Source: JBFLVN01 sp040758475 (lineage in GTDB: Bacteria; JAGRBM01). From it: a stretch of DNA of 17,488 bases. Position numbers and translations under genes: made by a program. The notes under the pieces were generated by a model. That model saw nothing but the letters and a program-made list of their open reading frames with translations. It made no database searches and was not told the DNA's origin. Location: contig JBFLVN010000046.1 of NCBI GenBank assembly GCA_040758475.1, forward strand, positions 1 to 17,488. The letters are read 5' to 3'. The number at the start of each line of letters is the position of its first letter. Position 1 is the stretch's first letter. Below, one piece after another: positions 1 through 6,598 of this stretch.

Positions 1-1
1 G

Positions 2-241
2 GCGGCAAGGCCCGCGCCCCCTCCCCCGATGCCGGCCATGGCCGCCGCGCCTTCCATGGGCGCGCCCTCCGTGGACGCGGCCGCCCTCGAGCGGACGATC
101 CGCGAAGTCGTGGAGCGCGAAGTCGCCAAGGCCCTGGCTGAAGTGACGCGCGCCGTTTCCCAGGAAGTCCGCGGGCAGGTGGCCAAGATCGCGGAGAAAT
201 TGATTCTCGAAGAAATCGAGAAGCTAAAGAGCGAAGGGTAA
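2..241 (+). CDS. C-terminal fragment of a larger protein, possibly a response-regulator-type protein (5' end outside window)
   Basis: The frame is open from base 2 to the TAA at 239-241, so this is the 3' end of a gene that starts upstream. The visible part begins with an Ala/Pro-rich linker. It then forms a charged, probably helical tail ending in AEKLILEEIEKLKSEG. Tails of this kind, with an ending like LAExxIxEEIxxL, follow the receiver domain in many deltaproteobacterial response regulators; that link is from memory and no receiver domain is visible here. An internal ATG at 29 is a poor candidate start, since it falls within the low-complexity linker and has no clear ribosome site. A strong terminator follows 25 bases after the stop, so this is the last gene of its transcript. 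Confidence 0.6.
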   Translation, partial: AARPAPPPPMPAMAAAPSMGAPSVDAAALERTIREVVEREVAKALAEVTRAVSQEVRGQVAKIAEKLILEEIEKLKSEG

Positions 242-265
242 AGAAGTATTCCTTCGATTCCGCGA

Positions 266-291
266 GGGCGGACCGGAAGGTCCGCCCTTTT
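266..291 (+). terminator. Rho-independent terminator
   Basis: A perfect 9-bp stem (GGGCGGACC, 266-274, with GGTCCGCCC, 279-287) has a GGAA tetraloop and is followed by TTTT at 288-291. It ends transcription of the gene entering from the left. The minus-strand gene ends just beyond it, at 296, but there is no matching T-run for that strand. Confidence 0.9.
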
Positions 292-295
292 CGTT

Positions 296-1312
296 TCAGC
301 GGGCCATTCCCCTAGGCCACCGCGCCATTCCCTTTTCGCAAAACCAGCGGACCGAATCGCGGAGGGTCTCTTCGAGCGGACGGGAGGCATGGCCCAGTTC
401 CCGCCGCGCCTTCGAATCGTCGTAGTACCAGTGATAACCCATGAGAAGCGCCGCCTGGGCGTCGATGGCCGGGGCCTTGGAAAAAAGCTCGGCCGCCCGG
501 CCGGCGAATTTCGCGACGCCGTGGGGCATCTTGAATTTGGGGGCGGGCATCCCGGTCACTCGCGAGAGGGCGGCGAAAAGCTCGTCGTAGCTCAGGTTCC
601 TTCCACCCAGGAGATACTTTTCCCCCGCTTTCCCCTTCTCCATCGAAAGAAGAAGTCCCCGCGCCGCGTCGCGCACATCCATCACGTTCTGCCCGCCGGG
701 GACGTAGGCCGGAATCTGGTGCTTGAGGAAGAGCAAAACCATTTTGGAGCTGGAGACGTAAACATCCCCCGGCCCGTAGCAAAAACAGGGATAGGAAAAG
801 ACGAGGGGAAGTCCGGCCCGCCGGCACTCCCAAGCGTAGAGTTCGGCCTTTCGCTTGGCCTTGAAGTAATCAACGGCCAAACCGCCCAGATTGAACGGCG
901 AATCCTCCCGCACCGGGCGCGTATCCTTAGGGGATGAGGGCCCCGCGAGCGCGAAGATGCTCGCGAGGTAAACGATCTTTTCGATCTTCGCTTTCTTGCA
1001 GGTCTCAAAGAGATTGACCGTGATGTCGTAATTGAGATCGTAAACCCGCTTCCGGTCAGCCGGGGCGGTCGAAATAAAGCCCGCGATGTGATGGATGCGG
1101 GAAACTCCCTCCAACGCGGCCGGAATGGTGGCGGGCTCCAGGAGATCGCCCCGGGCAACTTCCAGATTCTTCTCCCCCGCCAACCCCACGTCCTTTAGTT
1201 TTTCGGGGCTCCGGACGAGGACGCGGACCCGTTCCCCCGCGTCCAGGAGCTGCCGGACCACGTGGGAACCGATAAAGCCGGTAGCGCCGGTAACGAGCGT
1301 CGGGCCTGCCAT
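296..1312 (-). CDS. NAD(P)-dependent epimerase/dehydratase (extended SDR, dihydroflavonol-reductase-like)
   Basis: A 338-residue Rossmann-fold enzyme that should oxidise or reduce a sugar, sterol or isoprenoid-type hydroxyl using NAD(P). The nucleotide-binding motif TGATGFIG is at residues 8-15. The catalytic pair is S118 with YFKAK (Y149, K153). The downstream YGPGD motif (179-183) is typical of extended SDRs. Length and layout resemble the dihydroflavonol-4-reductase and HpnA (hopanoid-associated sugar epimerase) groups, but the substrate cannot be read from sequence. The start at 1312 is chosen because MAGPTLVTGATGFIG begins the fold directly and a GGGGAGG ribosome site precedes it. The longer frame back to 1447 reads through the intergenic promoter. 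It is divergent from the acyltransferase gene. Confidence 0.85.
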   Translation of the reverse strand: MAGPTLVTGATGFIGSHVVRQLLDAGERVRVLVRSPEKLKDVGLAGEKNLEVARGDLLEPATIPAALEGVSRIHHIAGFISTAPADRKRVYDLNYDITVNLFETCKKAKIEKIVYLASIFALAGPSSPKDTRPVREDSPFNLGGLAVDYFKAKRKAELYAWECRRAGLPLVFSYPCFCYGPGDVYVSSSKMVLLFLKHQIPAYVPGGQNVMDVRDAARGLLLSMEKGKAGEKYLLGGRNLSYDELFAALSRVTGMPAPKFKMPHGVAKFAGRAAELFSKAPAIDAQAALLMGYHWYYDDSKARRELGHASRPLEETLRDSVRWFCEKGMARWPRGMAR

Positions 1313-1381
1313 CCTGGAAAACCTCCCCGAAAACGGCCGCACGCTAGCAGGTGGCTTTGAAATTGGGAGGCCCGATTTTCG

Positions 1382-1410
1382 TTGACCCCTTTGGGGCCCT
1401 GTAGTACAAA
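1382..1410 (+). promoter_or_regulatory. Predicted sigma70 promoter for the acyltransferase gene
   Basis: TTGACC (1382-1387) and TACAAA (1405-1410) are separated by 17 bases. Transcription from here would give a leader of about 150 bases before the acyltransferase start. The leader contains GC-rich inverted repeats near 1412-1445. Prediction from hexamer match only. Confidence 0.45.
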
Positions 1411-1411
1411 T

Positions 1412-1445
1412 GGCCTTGCGCGGCCTAAAGGGCCGTCCCAAGGCC
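1412..1445 (+). repeat. GC-rich nested inverted repeat at the leader start
   Basis: Outer arms are GGCCTTG (1412-1418) and CAAGGCC (1439-1445). Inner arms are CGGCC (1421-1425) and GGCCG (1431-1435). It lies just after the predicted -10 box. It could be DNA or RNA structure, but in GC-rich DNA such repeats also arise by chance. Confidence 0.3.
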
Positions 1446-1566
1446 AAGGCGGGCCCGAATCCCCTAGGGGAGCGGTATCCGCCGAGGAACGAGACAAGGG
1501 CCAGCCGCGCGACAACTCGGGCTCCCCGCGAAAAGCAGGAGCTTCACTCGATCAGGAGGAAGCATC

Positions 1567-2496
1567 ATGCATCTGGAACAAGTTTTTCCCGCCCTCTACG
1601 GAAACAAGCACGGATACATCAAGCGCCTCGATCCCAAGGAATTCGAAAAACGCCTGGGCGAGCTCGATTTCCTCGACAAGTATTTCCGCGTCGAGTTCAA
1701 CGGCCTCGAAAACATCCCGGAAAAAGACGGCGCCCTCATCGTGGGCAACCACGGCCCCTTCGGCGCCGACGCGCCGTTCGTCCTCAAGCACGTCTACGAA
1801 GAGCGCGGCCGGGTCGTGCGGGCCCTTGCCGACCGGGCGGTCTTCAAGATCCCCTTCTACCGCCTCTACGCCACCACCATGGGGATCGTCGAAGGGGAGC
1901 CCAATCAGGCGGTGGACCTTCTCAAGGAAGGAAATCTCGTCTCCGTCTATCCCGGCGGGCTCCGGGAAACCATCAAGCGCCCCGACCAGAAGTACCAGGT
2001 CCGCCCGTTCTGGGGAAAAGCCCTTGGCTTTGTGCGCGTCGCCCTCCGGGCGGGGGTGCCCATCATCCCCATCGCCTGCATCGGCATCGACGACATCGTG
2101 ATGCAGCTCCGCACGGCCGAGGACATGAAAGACAGCTTCTTCGCCCGGCAGTGGCAGAAGACCATGAACCACGACAAGTATTCGACGCCCCTGTGGATGG
2201 GCCTTGGCCCCTTGCCCCTCCCCATCCCCGTCAAACTGACTTATTACGTGGGTTGGCCCATCCACCTGGGATACGGCCCGGAAGCGGCCGACAACCCGGA
2301 AGTTCTCAAGAACCTCCAGGAACGGGTCGTCACGGAACTCGAATCCCTCATTCAGTACGGCCTCTCCGAACGGCAACGCTCCCGGGATCGGATTCTCAAG
2401 GCCTTCGGCATGGGCGGCCGCCGGTTTCTCAAGCAGGCCCAGATCGTAGGGCGCCAGATTCTCAAGGCGACGGAGCAGTTCGCCCAAGCGGCCTAA
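1567..2496 (+). CDS. MGAT-like/PlsC-superfamily acyltransferase
   Basis: A 309-residue membrane-associated acyltransferase of the lysophospholipid/diacylglycerol acyltransferase superfamily, expected to move an acyl group from acyl-CoA or acyl-ACP to a glycerolipid or similar hydroxyl. The acyltransferase block is NHGPFGAD (61-68), followed by the acceptor-site motif VYPGGLRE (127-134). The PGGxRE form is typical of the MGAT-like branch rather than of bacterial PlsC. The spacing is odd: five residues separate H62 and D68, where the classical motif has four. There is no signal peptide or long membrane helix; hydrophobic patches at 154-172 and 209-230 may touch the membrane. The start is fixed by a strong AGGAGG site at 1554-1559. 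A terminator follows directly, so the gene is probably transcribed alone. The substrate is unknown. Confidence 0.88.
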   Translation: MHLEQVFPALYGNKHGYIKRLDPKEFEKRLGELDFLDKYFRVEFNGLENIPEKDGALIVGNHGPFGADAPFVLKHVYEERGRVVRALADRAVFKIPFYRLYATTMGIVEGEPNQAVDLLKEGNLVSVYPGGLRETIKRPDQKYQVRPFWGKALGFVRVALRAGVPIIPIACIGIDDIVMQLRTAEDMKDSFFARQWQKTMNHDKYSTPLWMGLGPLPLPIPVKLTYYVGWPIHLGYGPEAADNPEVLKNLQERVVTELESLIQYGLSERQRSRDRILKAFGMGGRRFLKQAQIVGRQILKATEQFAQAA

Positions 2497-2518
2497 AGCG
2501 TTTTCTTTGGCTTCCAAG

Positions 2519-2548
2519 CGCCCGCCGGGCCCATCCGGCGGGCGTTTT
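2519..2548 (+). terminator. Rho-independent terminator after the acyltransferase gene
   Basis: A perfect 10-bp GC-rich stem (CGCCCGCCGG, 2519-2528, with CCGGCGGGCG, 2535-2544), a six-base loop, then TTTT at 2545-2548. It ends the acyltransferase transcript. Confidence 0.93.
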
Positions 2549-2578
2549 ATTGTACCAAACGAAATGGCGCGATTTTTC

Positions 2579-2609
2579 TTGTGCGGTTTTTGGGGTTTCG
2601 TGCTATTAT
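2579..2609 (+). promoter_or_regulatory. Possible promoter for the small lipoprotein gene
   Basis: An AT-rich stretch follows the terminator. TTGTGC (2579-2584) and TATTAT (2604-2609) are spaced 19 bases, slightly long. TGC directly before the -10 box gives an extended -10 element. The match is modest. Confidence 0.35.
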
Positions 2610-2684
2610 TAAAAATTGTAAACATCGCCGATACCGCACCTTGGATTCGTGGAAGTCTCAACGACTTTTTTAGGGAGGCGAACC

Positions 2685-2942
2685 ATGGGACGGCCGGGAC
2701 TTTCCCGCTTCTTCACCGCATCGGCACTTGCCCTCTTTCTCGTATTCCTCGGAAGCTGTACGGCCAGGGATCAATGCGTGCAGAAATGCATGACCGATCC
2801 GGCCTGCGGCGATTCCCTCGTTCAGGAGCGGCTCATCGGCAAGGACGCCGAACGGACGGAAAGCCTGTGCGACGGGGCGTGCAAGGGGCTCCGCATGTCG
2901 GAACGCGGCGAGAAGCAAAAGAGCGTCTGCCTGCAGAAATAA
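2685..2942 (+). CDS. Small cysteine-rich lipoprotein, family not recognised
   Basis: An 85-residue protein with an N-terminal positive segment, a hydrophobic helix (about 9-23) and a lipobox ending LGSC. C25 is therefore the predicted lipid-modified first residue of the mature protein. The mature part of about 60 residues has six more cysteines (31, 35, 41, 62, 66, 82) in two CX3C pairs plus two singles, consistent with three disulfides or a metal site in the envelope. I do not recognise the family. The start at 2685 is chosen over the upstream ATG at 2649 because it has a GGGAGG site at 2673-2678 and gives a normal-length signal. It has its own predicted promoter and a terminator upstream, so it is likely monocistronic. 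Confidence 0.75.
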   Translation: MGRPGLSRFFTASALALFLVFLGSCTARDQCVQKCMTDPACGDSLVQERLIGKDAERTESLCDGACKGLRMSERGEKQKSVCLQK

Positions 2943-2965
2943 GTTGGTGCCGGAACGAAAAATTC

Positions 2966-3042
2966 TGGCGGGCCCGACAGGGATCGAACCTGTAACCCCC
3001 GGATTCGAAGTCCGGTACTCTATCCAGTTGAGCTACGGGCCC
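2966..3042 (-). tRNA. tRNA-Arg (anticodon TCG)
   Basis: On the minus strand the acceptor stem is GGGCCCG paired with CGGGCCC, with discriminator G and a genome-encoded CCA. The anticodon stem CCGGA/TCCGG encloses CTTCGAA, giving anticodon TCG at 3008-3006, which reads CGA and possibly other CGN arginine codons. The D arm (GCTC...GAGT) and T arm (ACAGG TTCGATC CCTGT) are intact. The 5' end overlaps the 3' end of the membrane-protein gene by 10 bases. Confidence 0.96.
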
Positions 3043-3689
3043 GCAGCGGCCGTCGAGTCTGGCGCGACCGGCCCACCCGTTTCAACCCCGGCGTCCCTCA
3101 GCAGAAGCCCGCCCCGGTAGAGGAGATAAAGCGCGGGCATTTGGACCACGTGATAGAGGCCGTTGTGATCGAAATGGGGATGGAGAGTGATGCCCGATTG
3201 CTGGAGGAGCGACGCCGCAACGGAAAGGAATACTCCCCCCAGAAGCCACTTTCCCGGGGGCGCTTTCCGCCATTTGAAGCCCGCTACGAGGATAACGGCG
3301 AACGGTATCCCCACATCCAGAAGAGCGAAGCGGAAGTCATCCCGGTAAAAAACCCACCCGAGGAACGCGAAAAGTTTTAGCCCCGCGCCGCCGAGGACGA
3401 TTTCCCTCGCTCGTCCAAAAAGAAGAGCAACGCAAATCCCCGCCAATAAAAAGAAATTCGAGCAACCAAAAAAAACGAGCGTGGCTTTCCAGAGAATATT
3501 TCCGCCAAAGCCGTGATGGGCGCCCCCCAGAAGTGAAGCGGCGGCAAGGGCCGAAAACGCCCAGCCCCACAGGCGGCGGGAATTTCTTCCCTCTCCCCGG
3601 CGGGCTTGCAGGAGTTTCCAGGAACAAAAGACCGACTGGGCCGAAAGCACCCAGTCGGTCAACGCGGTAACGGGTTCGGAGAGGGCCAT
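3033..3689 (-). CDS. Polytopic integral membrane protein (possibly DUF6962/CREST-like)
   Basis: A 218-residue protein with about seven hydrophobic segments (near 10-26, 42-58, 66-91, 97-115, 118-137, 148-163 and 178-198). Conserved-looking polar residues inside or beside the membrane are H58-H59 (GGAHHGF), D118, D125, and the cluster H170-P-H172-F-D174-H175-N176 with Y179-H180. Seven helices with spaced Asp and His residues recall the CREST superfamily of membrane hydrolases (alkaline ceramidases, PAQR), but this is a pattern match from memory. The ATG at 3689 is chosen because the longer frame to 3962 runs antisense through the antitoxin gene; the ribosome site is weak. The TAG stop at 3033-3035 lies inside the downstream tRNA-Arg gene. 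Confidence 0.65.
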   Translation of the reverse strand: MALSEPVTALTDWVLSAQSVFCSWKLLQARRGEGRNSRRLWGWAFSALAAASLLGGAHHGFGGNILWKATLVFFGCSNFFLLAGICVALLFGRAREIVLGGAGLKLFAFLGWVFYRDDFRFALLDVGIPFAVILVAGFKWRKAPPGKWLLGGVFLSVAASLLQQSGITLHPHFDHNGLYHVVQMPALYLLYRGGLLLRDAGVETGGPVAPDSTAAAGP

Positions 3690-3756
3690 GAGCGGAATGG
3701 AAGCACGTTCTTTCCCGTTTTTCGAGCGGAAATCCCGATTGATCCTTATTCCGAGA

Positions 3757-3778
3757 AGTATTACTCTTACTTGTAATA
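3757..3778 (+). promoter_or_regulatory. AT-rich palindromic element, candidate VapB operator
   Basis: AGTATTACT (3757-3765) is itself an odd palindrome. TATTAC (3759-3764) and GTAATA (3773-3778) form an inverted repeat with an 8-base spacer. It stands out as AT-rich in GC-rich surroundings, just upstream of the antitoxin ribosome site. AbrB-type antitoxins usually bind such sites to repress their own operon. The promoter boxes themselves are unclear. Confidence 0.45.
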
Positions 3779-3797
3779 ATATCGCGAGGGTATCTCC

Positions 3798-4031
3798 GTG
3801 CGCATTACTTCCAAAGGCCAAGTCACCATCCCCGCCCGTATCCGCGAGCAGGCAGGAATGTTTCCCAACACGGAAGTGGAATTCGTGCTGGAGCGTGGAA
3901 GCGTCCGGCTCGTCCGCGCGAAGCCACGCAAGGGTGGAAGCCGCAGGGAGCGGCTCCTTCACCGCCTGGAAGGAAGCGCCACCGTCCGGATGACGACGGA
4001 CGAAATCATGGCGCTTACCCGCAAGCCGTGA
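3798..4031 (+). CDS. AbrB/MazE-family antitoxin (VapB-type)
   Basis: A 77-residue swapped-hairpin DNA-binding protein. The N-terminal 45 residues carry the AbrB signature MRITSKGQVTIPARIREQAG. The C-terminal basic and then flexible part (46-77) is the likely toxin-neutralising tail. In this family the antitoxin binds its toxin and, as a complex, represses the shared promoter; the AT-rich palindrome upstream fits this. The start is GTG, preceded by GAGGG at 3786-3790. The stop overlaps the toxin start by four bases (GTGA), so the two are translationally coupled. Confidence 0.9.
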   Translation: MRITSKGQVTIPARIREQAGMFPNTEVEFVLERGSVRLVRAKPRKGGSRRERLLHRLEGSATVRMTTDEIMALTRKP

Positions 4032-4435
4032 AGCCGGTCCTTGTCGATAGCAACGTTATCCTGGACGTGGCGAGCGGCGATCCGGTCTGGTCGGAGTGGT
4101 CGAAGGGAGCCCTCCTCCAAGCGGCCGAAAGCGCCATCCTGGTCATCAACCCAATCGTCTACGCGGAAGTCTCCATCGGATACGAGCGCATCGAAGAATT
4201 AGAGGAAGCCCTTCCGCCCGATCTTTACCGGCGCGAGCCCCTTCCCTACGAGGCGGCTTTCCTGGCGGGAAAAAGCTACCTCGCCTACCGGCGCAGGGGC
4301 GGTAAGCGGGCGCTCCCCCTTCCCGATTTCTATATCGGGGCACACGCGGCCATCGCGGATTACAGGCTCCTCACGCGGGACGCAGCCCGCTTCCACACGT
4401 ACTTTCCGACGGTGGAGCTGATCGTCCCGCGCTAA
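4028..4435 (+). CDS. PIN-domain toxin (VapC-type ribonuclease)
   Basis: A 135-residue PIN-domain protein, expected to be a Mg-dependent endoribonuclease cutting tRNA or rRNA when freed from its antitoxin. The four acidic active-site residues are in place: D7 (LVDSNVILD), E47 (YAEVS), D100 (LPDFYIGAHA) and D118 (LLTRDAARF). Length is normal and the active site intact, so the toxin is probably functional. It starts with GTG overlapping the antitoxin stop. It ends 8 bases from the convergent acyl-CoA dehydrogenase stop, with no obvious terminator between them. Confidence 0.92.
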   Translation: MKPVLVDSNVILDVASGDPVWSEWSKGALLQAAESAILVINPIVYAEVSIGYERIEELEEALPPDLYRREPLPYEAAFLAGKSYLAYRRRGGKRALPLPDFYIGAHAAIADYRLLTRDAARFHTYFPTVELIVPR

Positions 4436-4443
4436 GAATCGTT

Positions 4444-5685
4444 CTACTTGAGCAGTTCCCTCGCCATGGTCATCAGGTTGATGTCCGAGGTGCCGCCGCC
4501 GATTTCGAGGAGCTTGGCGTCGCGCATGAGCTTTTCGACGTGGTACTCCTTCATGTAGCCGTTCCCGCCCAGGATCTGGATCGCGTCCAGGGCCACCTGC
4601 GTCGCCATCTGGGAGCAATAGACCTTGCAGACGCAGGCCGAGAACATGTCCCGCTTTCCTTCCTTCTGGAGCCAGGCCTGCTTGAAGAGAAGGTTCTTGG
4701 CGTTCTCGTAGGCGATGTACATGTTGGCGATGCGGAGCTGCACGGCCTGATAGTTGGCGATGGGCTGGCCGAATTGTTCGCGCTCCTTGGCGTATTTGAC
4801 GGCCACCTCGATGCATCGCTCCATGATCCCGACGGCAAGGGCCGGAAGGCCCGAACGCTCGCCTTCGAGAATCTGCTTTCCGCCGGCGCGGGCTTCTTCA
4901 TTCTCGCTGCCCATCATCCGGTTGGCGGGGATGCGGCAGTCCTCCAAATAGACAAGCCCCGTGGGGGAATCGCACATGCCCATCTTTTCCATGGGCTTGC
5001 TGGTCGAAAGCCCCGCATCCTGGCGCGTGACGATGAAGCTCTTGACGGGCCAGCCGCGGATGTCGCCGCCCTGGCCTTTGTTTAGTTTCGCGTAGATCAC
5101 GAAAACGTCCGCAAACGGGGCGTTCGTGATGAACGTCTTCGAACCGTTCAAGACCCAGTAGTCGCCGTCCCGGCGGGCGGTCGTCTTCATGGAACCGAAG
5201 GCATCGGACCCGGCGCCGGGCTCGGTAAGTCCCCAGGAACCGATCTTGTCCAAAAGCATCACCGGCTTGGCGTACTGCTCGACCTGGTCGGCCGAGCCTT
5301 TGTTCAGGATGTTCAGGCCACAAAGGCCGATCGAAGCGCCAAGCGACATGGCGAAACCCGGGGAAGCGCGGCCCAGTTCCTTCATGAAGATCATCCCCAG
5401 GACGGGATCGTTCCCCCCCATGAGGCCGCCCTCTTCGTCGTCGTCCGGTTTCTTTTTCGCCGGAGGCGCTTCGCCCGCTTCCACCTTGCGCTTGGCGGCG
5501 ATCTGCTTGGCCACGGCGCCCTCCACCTGCCCGCGCATTCCGAGGTCTTTGTACATTTTCCGGTAGAGGTCGTAGGGGAGCATCTCGCCCTTATCCATCT
5601 TGGGGATGTGGGGCATGATCTCCTTGTCCACGTACGTGCGGAGCATTTTTTCCATCATCTTCTGGGGTTCGGTGAGGTCAAACAT
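4444..5685 (-). CDS. Acyl-CoA dehydrogenase family protein with an unusual N-terminal insertion
   Basis: A 413-residue FAD enzyme that should introduce the alpha-beta double bond of an acyl-CoA. Fold landmarks are WGLTEPGAGSD (151-161), NGSKTFITNA (180-189), ILGGNGYMKEYHVEKLMRDAK (371-391) and the C-terminal IGGGTSDI. The usual catalytic Glu of the EGT motif is replaced by Gly (395-399). Instead E276 in LEGERSGL aligns by eye with the base of isovaleryl-CoA and long-chain dehydrogenases (ERxxLA context), suggesting a branched-chain or related substrate. Residues about 60-88 form a Lys/Ala/Asp/Glu-rich low-complexity insert (KVEAGEAPPAKKKPDDDEE) not typical of the family. A GGAGGG ribosome site supports the ATG at 5685. 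It diverges from an SDR gene across a palindrome. Confidence 0.9.
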   Translation of the reverse strand: MFDLTEPQKMMEKMLRTYVDKEIMPHIPKMDKGEMLPYDLYRKMYKDLGMRGQVEGAVAKQIAAKRKVEAGEAPPAKKKPDDDEEGGLMGGNDPVLGMIFMKELGRASPGFAMSLGASIGLCGLNILNKGSADQVEQYAKPVMLLDKIGSWGLTEPGAGSDAFGSMKTTARRDGDYWVLNGSKTFITNAPFADVFVIYAKLNKGQGGDIRGWPVKSFIVTRQDAGLSTSKPMEKMGMCDSPTGLVYLEDCRIPANRMMGSENEEARAGGKQILEGERSGLPALAVGIMERCIEVAVKYAKEREQFGQPIANYQAVQLRIANMYIAYENAKNLLFKQAWLQKEGKRDMFSACVCKVYCSQMATQVALDAIQILGGNGYMKEYHVEKLMRDAKLLEIGGGTSDINLMTMARELLK

Positions 5686-5748
5686 CTATCGGCCCTCCTT
5701 CGGCACGGACTCGGGGGGAACGGGCGGAAAGTCTACCACAACTTTTTT

Positions 5749-5764
5749 GATTGACGAATCAATC
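5749..5764. promoter_or_regulatory. Candidate repressor operator between the divergent dehydrogenase and SDR genes
   Basis: A perfect inverted repeat, GATTGA-CGAA-TCAATC, with a second overlapping register (TTGATT/AATCAA, 5747-5762). It overlaps the predicted -35 box of the SDR gene. Size and symmetry suit a TetR-family site, as is common near acyl-CoA dehydrogenase genes. The binding protein is not known. Confidence 0.55.
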
Positions 5765-5779
5765 GAGCGTGCTTAGGTT
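5751..5779 (+). promoter_or_regulatory. Predicted promoter for the SDR gene
   Basis: TTGACG (5751-5756) and TAGGTT (5774-5779) are spaced 17 bases. The -10 match is weak. The -35 box lies inside the palindrome at 5749-5764, so a bound repressor would block it. Confidence 0.4.
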
Positions 5780-5815
5780 GAACGGGACTCACCTTTTCCA
5801 GGGAGGTACGCGTCC

Positions 5816-6589
5816 GTGGCGGCAAATTCCAGAACCCTCAAAATCCTCATCACCGGCGCTTCGAGCGGTATCGGCGCAGCGGCAGCCGCGCGCCTCGCTG
5901 AAAAGGGGCACGAAGTGGCCCTCGTCGCAAGGCGCAAGGAAGAGCTCGAAAAGGTCGCCCGGAAAGTGGAGTCCAAGGGCGGGAAGGCCCACGTCATCCC
6001 GGCGGATTTGGCCGATGCCTCTTCGGCGGAAAAAATCGTCGCAGAGGCCGTACAGAAAATGGGGGGCCTCGACGTCCTGGTGAACAACGCGGGTTTCGCC
6101 CACGGCCGCCCCGTGGGAAAGCAAAAGCCCGAGCGCATCAACCAGATGGTGGACGTGAACATCCGCGCCCCGTTCCTCCTGGCCCACTACGCCATCCCCC
6201 ATCTCGAAAAAAGCAAAAAAGGGAGGATCATCAACGTGGCGAGCTTCGTGGGGCACGTCCCGCTGCCGGGACTGGCCGTCTACTCCGCGAGCAAGTTCGC
6301 CCTCGTGGGGTTTACCGAAGCCCTCTCGGCCGAACTCGCGGGAAAGAAAATCGGCGTGACCGCCATCTGCCCAGGGCTCGTCGATACGCCCATGGCCAAG
6401 GATTTTCCCGTCGCGGGGCCGGCCCTCCGGCCCGAGGCCGTGGCCAAGGCCATCGAAGAAGCGATCCGGAATCCCACGACCCACGTCTTCGTTCCCCGTA
6501 CGCTCGAAATGGCCGCCGCCGCAAGACGCCTCGCGCCGAGGACTTTCGCCCGGGGGCTCCGGACGTATGGAAGGCTCAGGGCGAGATGA
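5816..6589 (+). CDS. Classical short-chain dehydrogenase/reductase
   Basis: A 257-residue NAD(P)-dependent oxidoreductase. The coenzyme motif TGASSGIG is at 13-20 and the structural NNAG at 90-93. The catalytic tetrad N115, S143, Y156 and K160 (YSASK) is complete, and the CPG motif sits near 184-189. The R39-R40 pair after the second strand suggests NADP preference. The C-terminal 35 residues are basic (RRLAPRTFARGLRTYGRLRAR) and could associate with membrane or nucleic acid, but no helix is evident. The start is GTG, with GGGAGG at 5801-5806. Sharing a bidirectional control region with an acyl-CoA dehydrogenase suggests a role in lipid or acyl-chain metabolism. It ends 9 bases from the convergent regulator gene. 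Confidence 0.9.
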   Translation: MAANSRTLKILITGASSGIGAAAAARLAEKGHEVALVARRKEELEKVARKVESKGGKAHVIPADLADASSAEKIVAEAVQKMGGLDVLVNNAGFAHGRPVGKQKPERINQMVDVNIRAPFLLAHYAIPHLEKSKKGRIINVASFVGHVPLPGLAVYSASKFALVGFTEALSAELAGKKIGVTAICPGLVDTPMAKDFPVAGPALRPEAVAKAIEEAIRNPTTHVFVPRTLEMAAAARRLAPRTFARGLRTYGRLRAR

Positions 6590-6598
6590 TTTCCTGGA

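Noticed and set aside
1552..2661. Minus-strand open frame opposite the acyltransferase gene
   Set aside because: It runs through the terminator and has no recognisable domain, while the plus strand has the NHGPFGAD and YPGGLRE motifs and a strong ribosome site.
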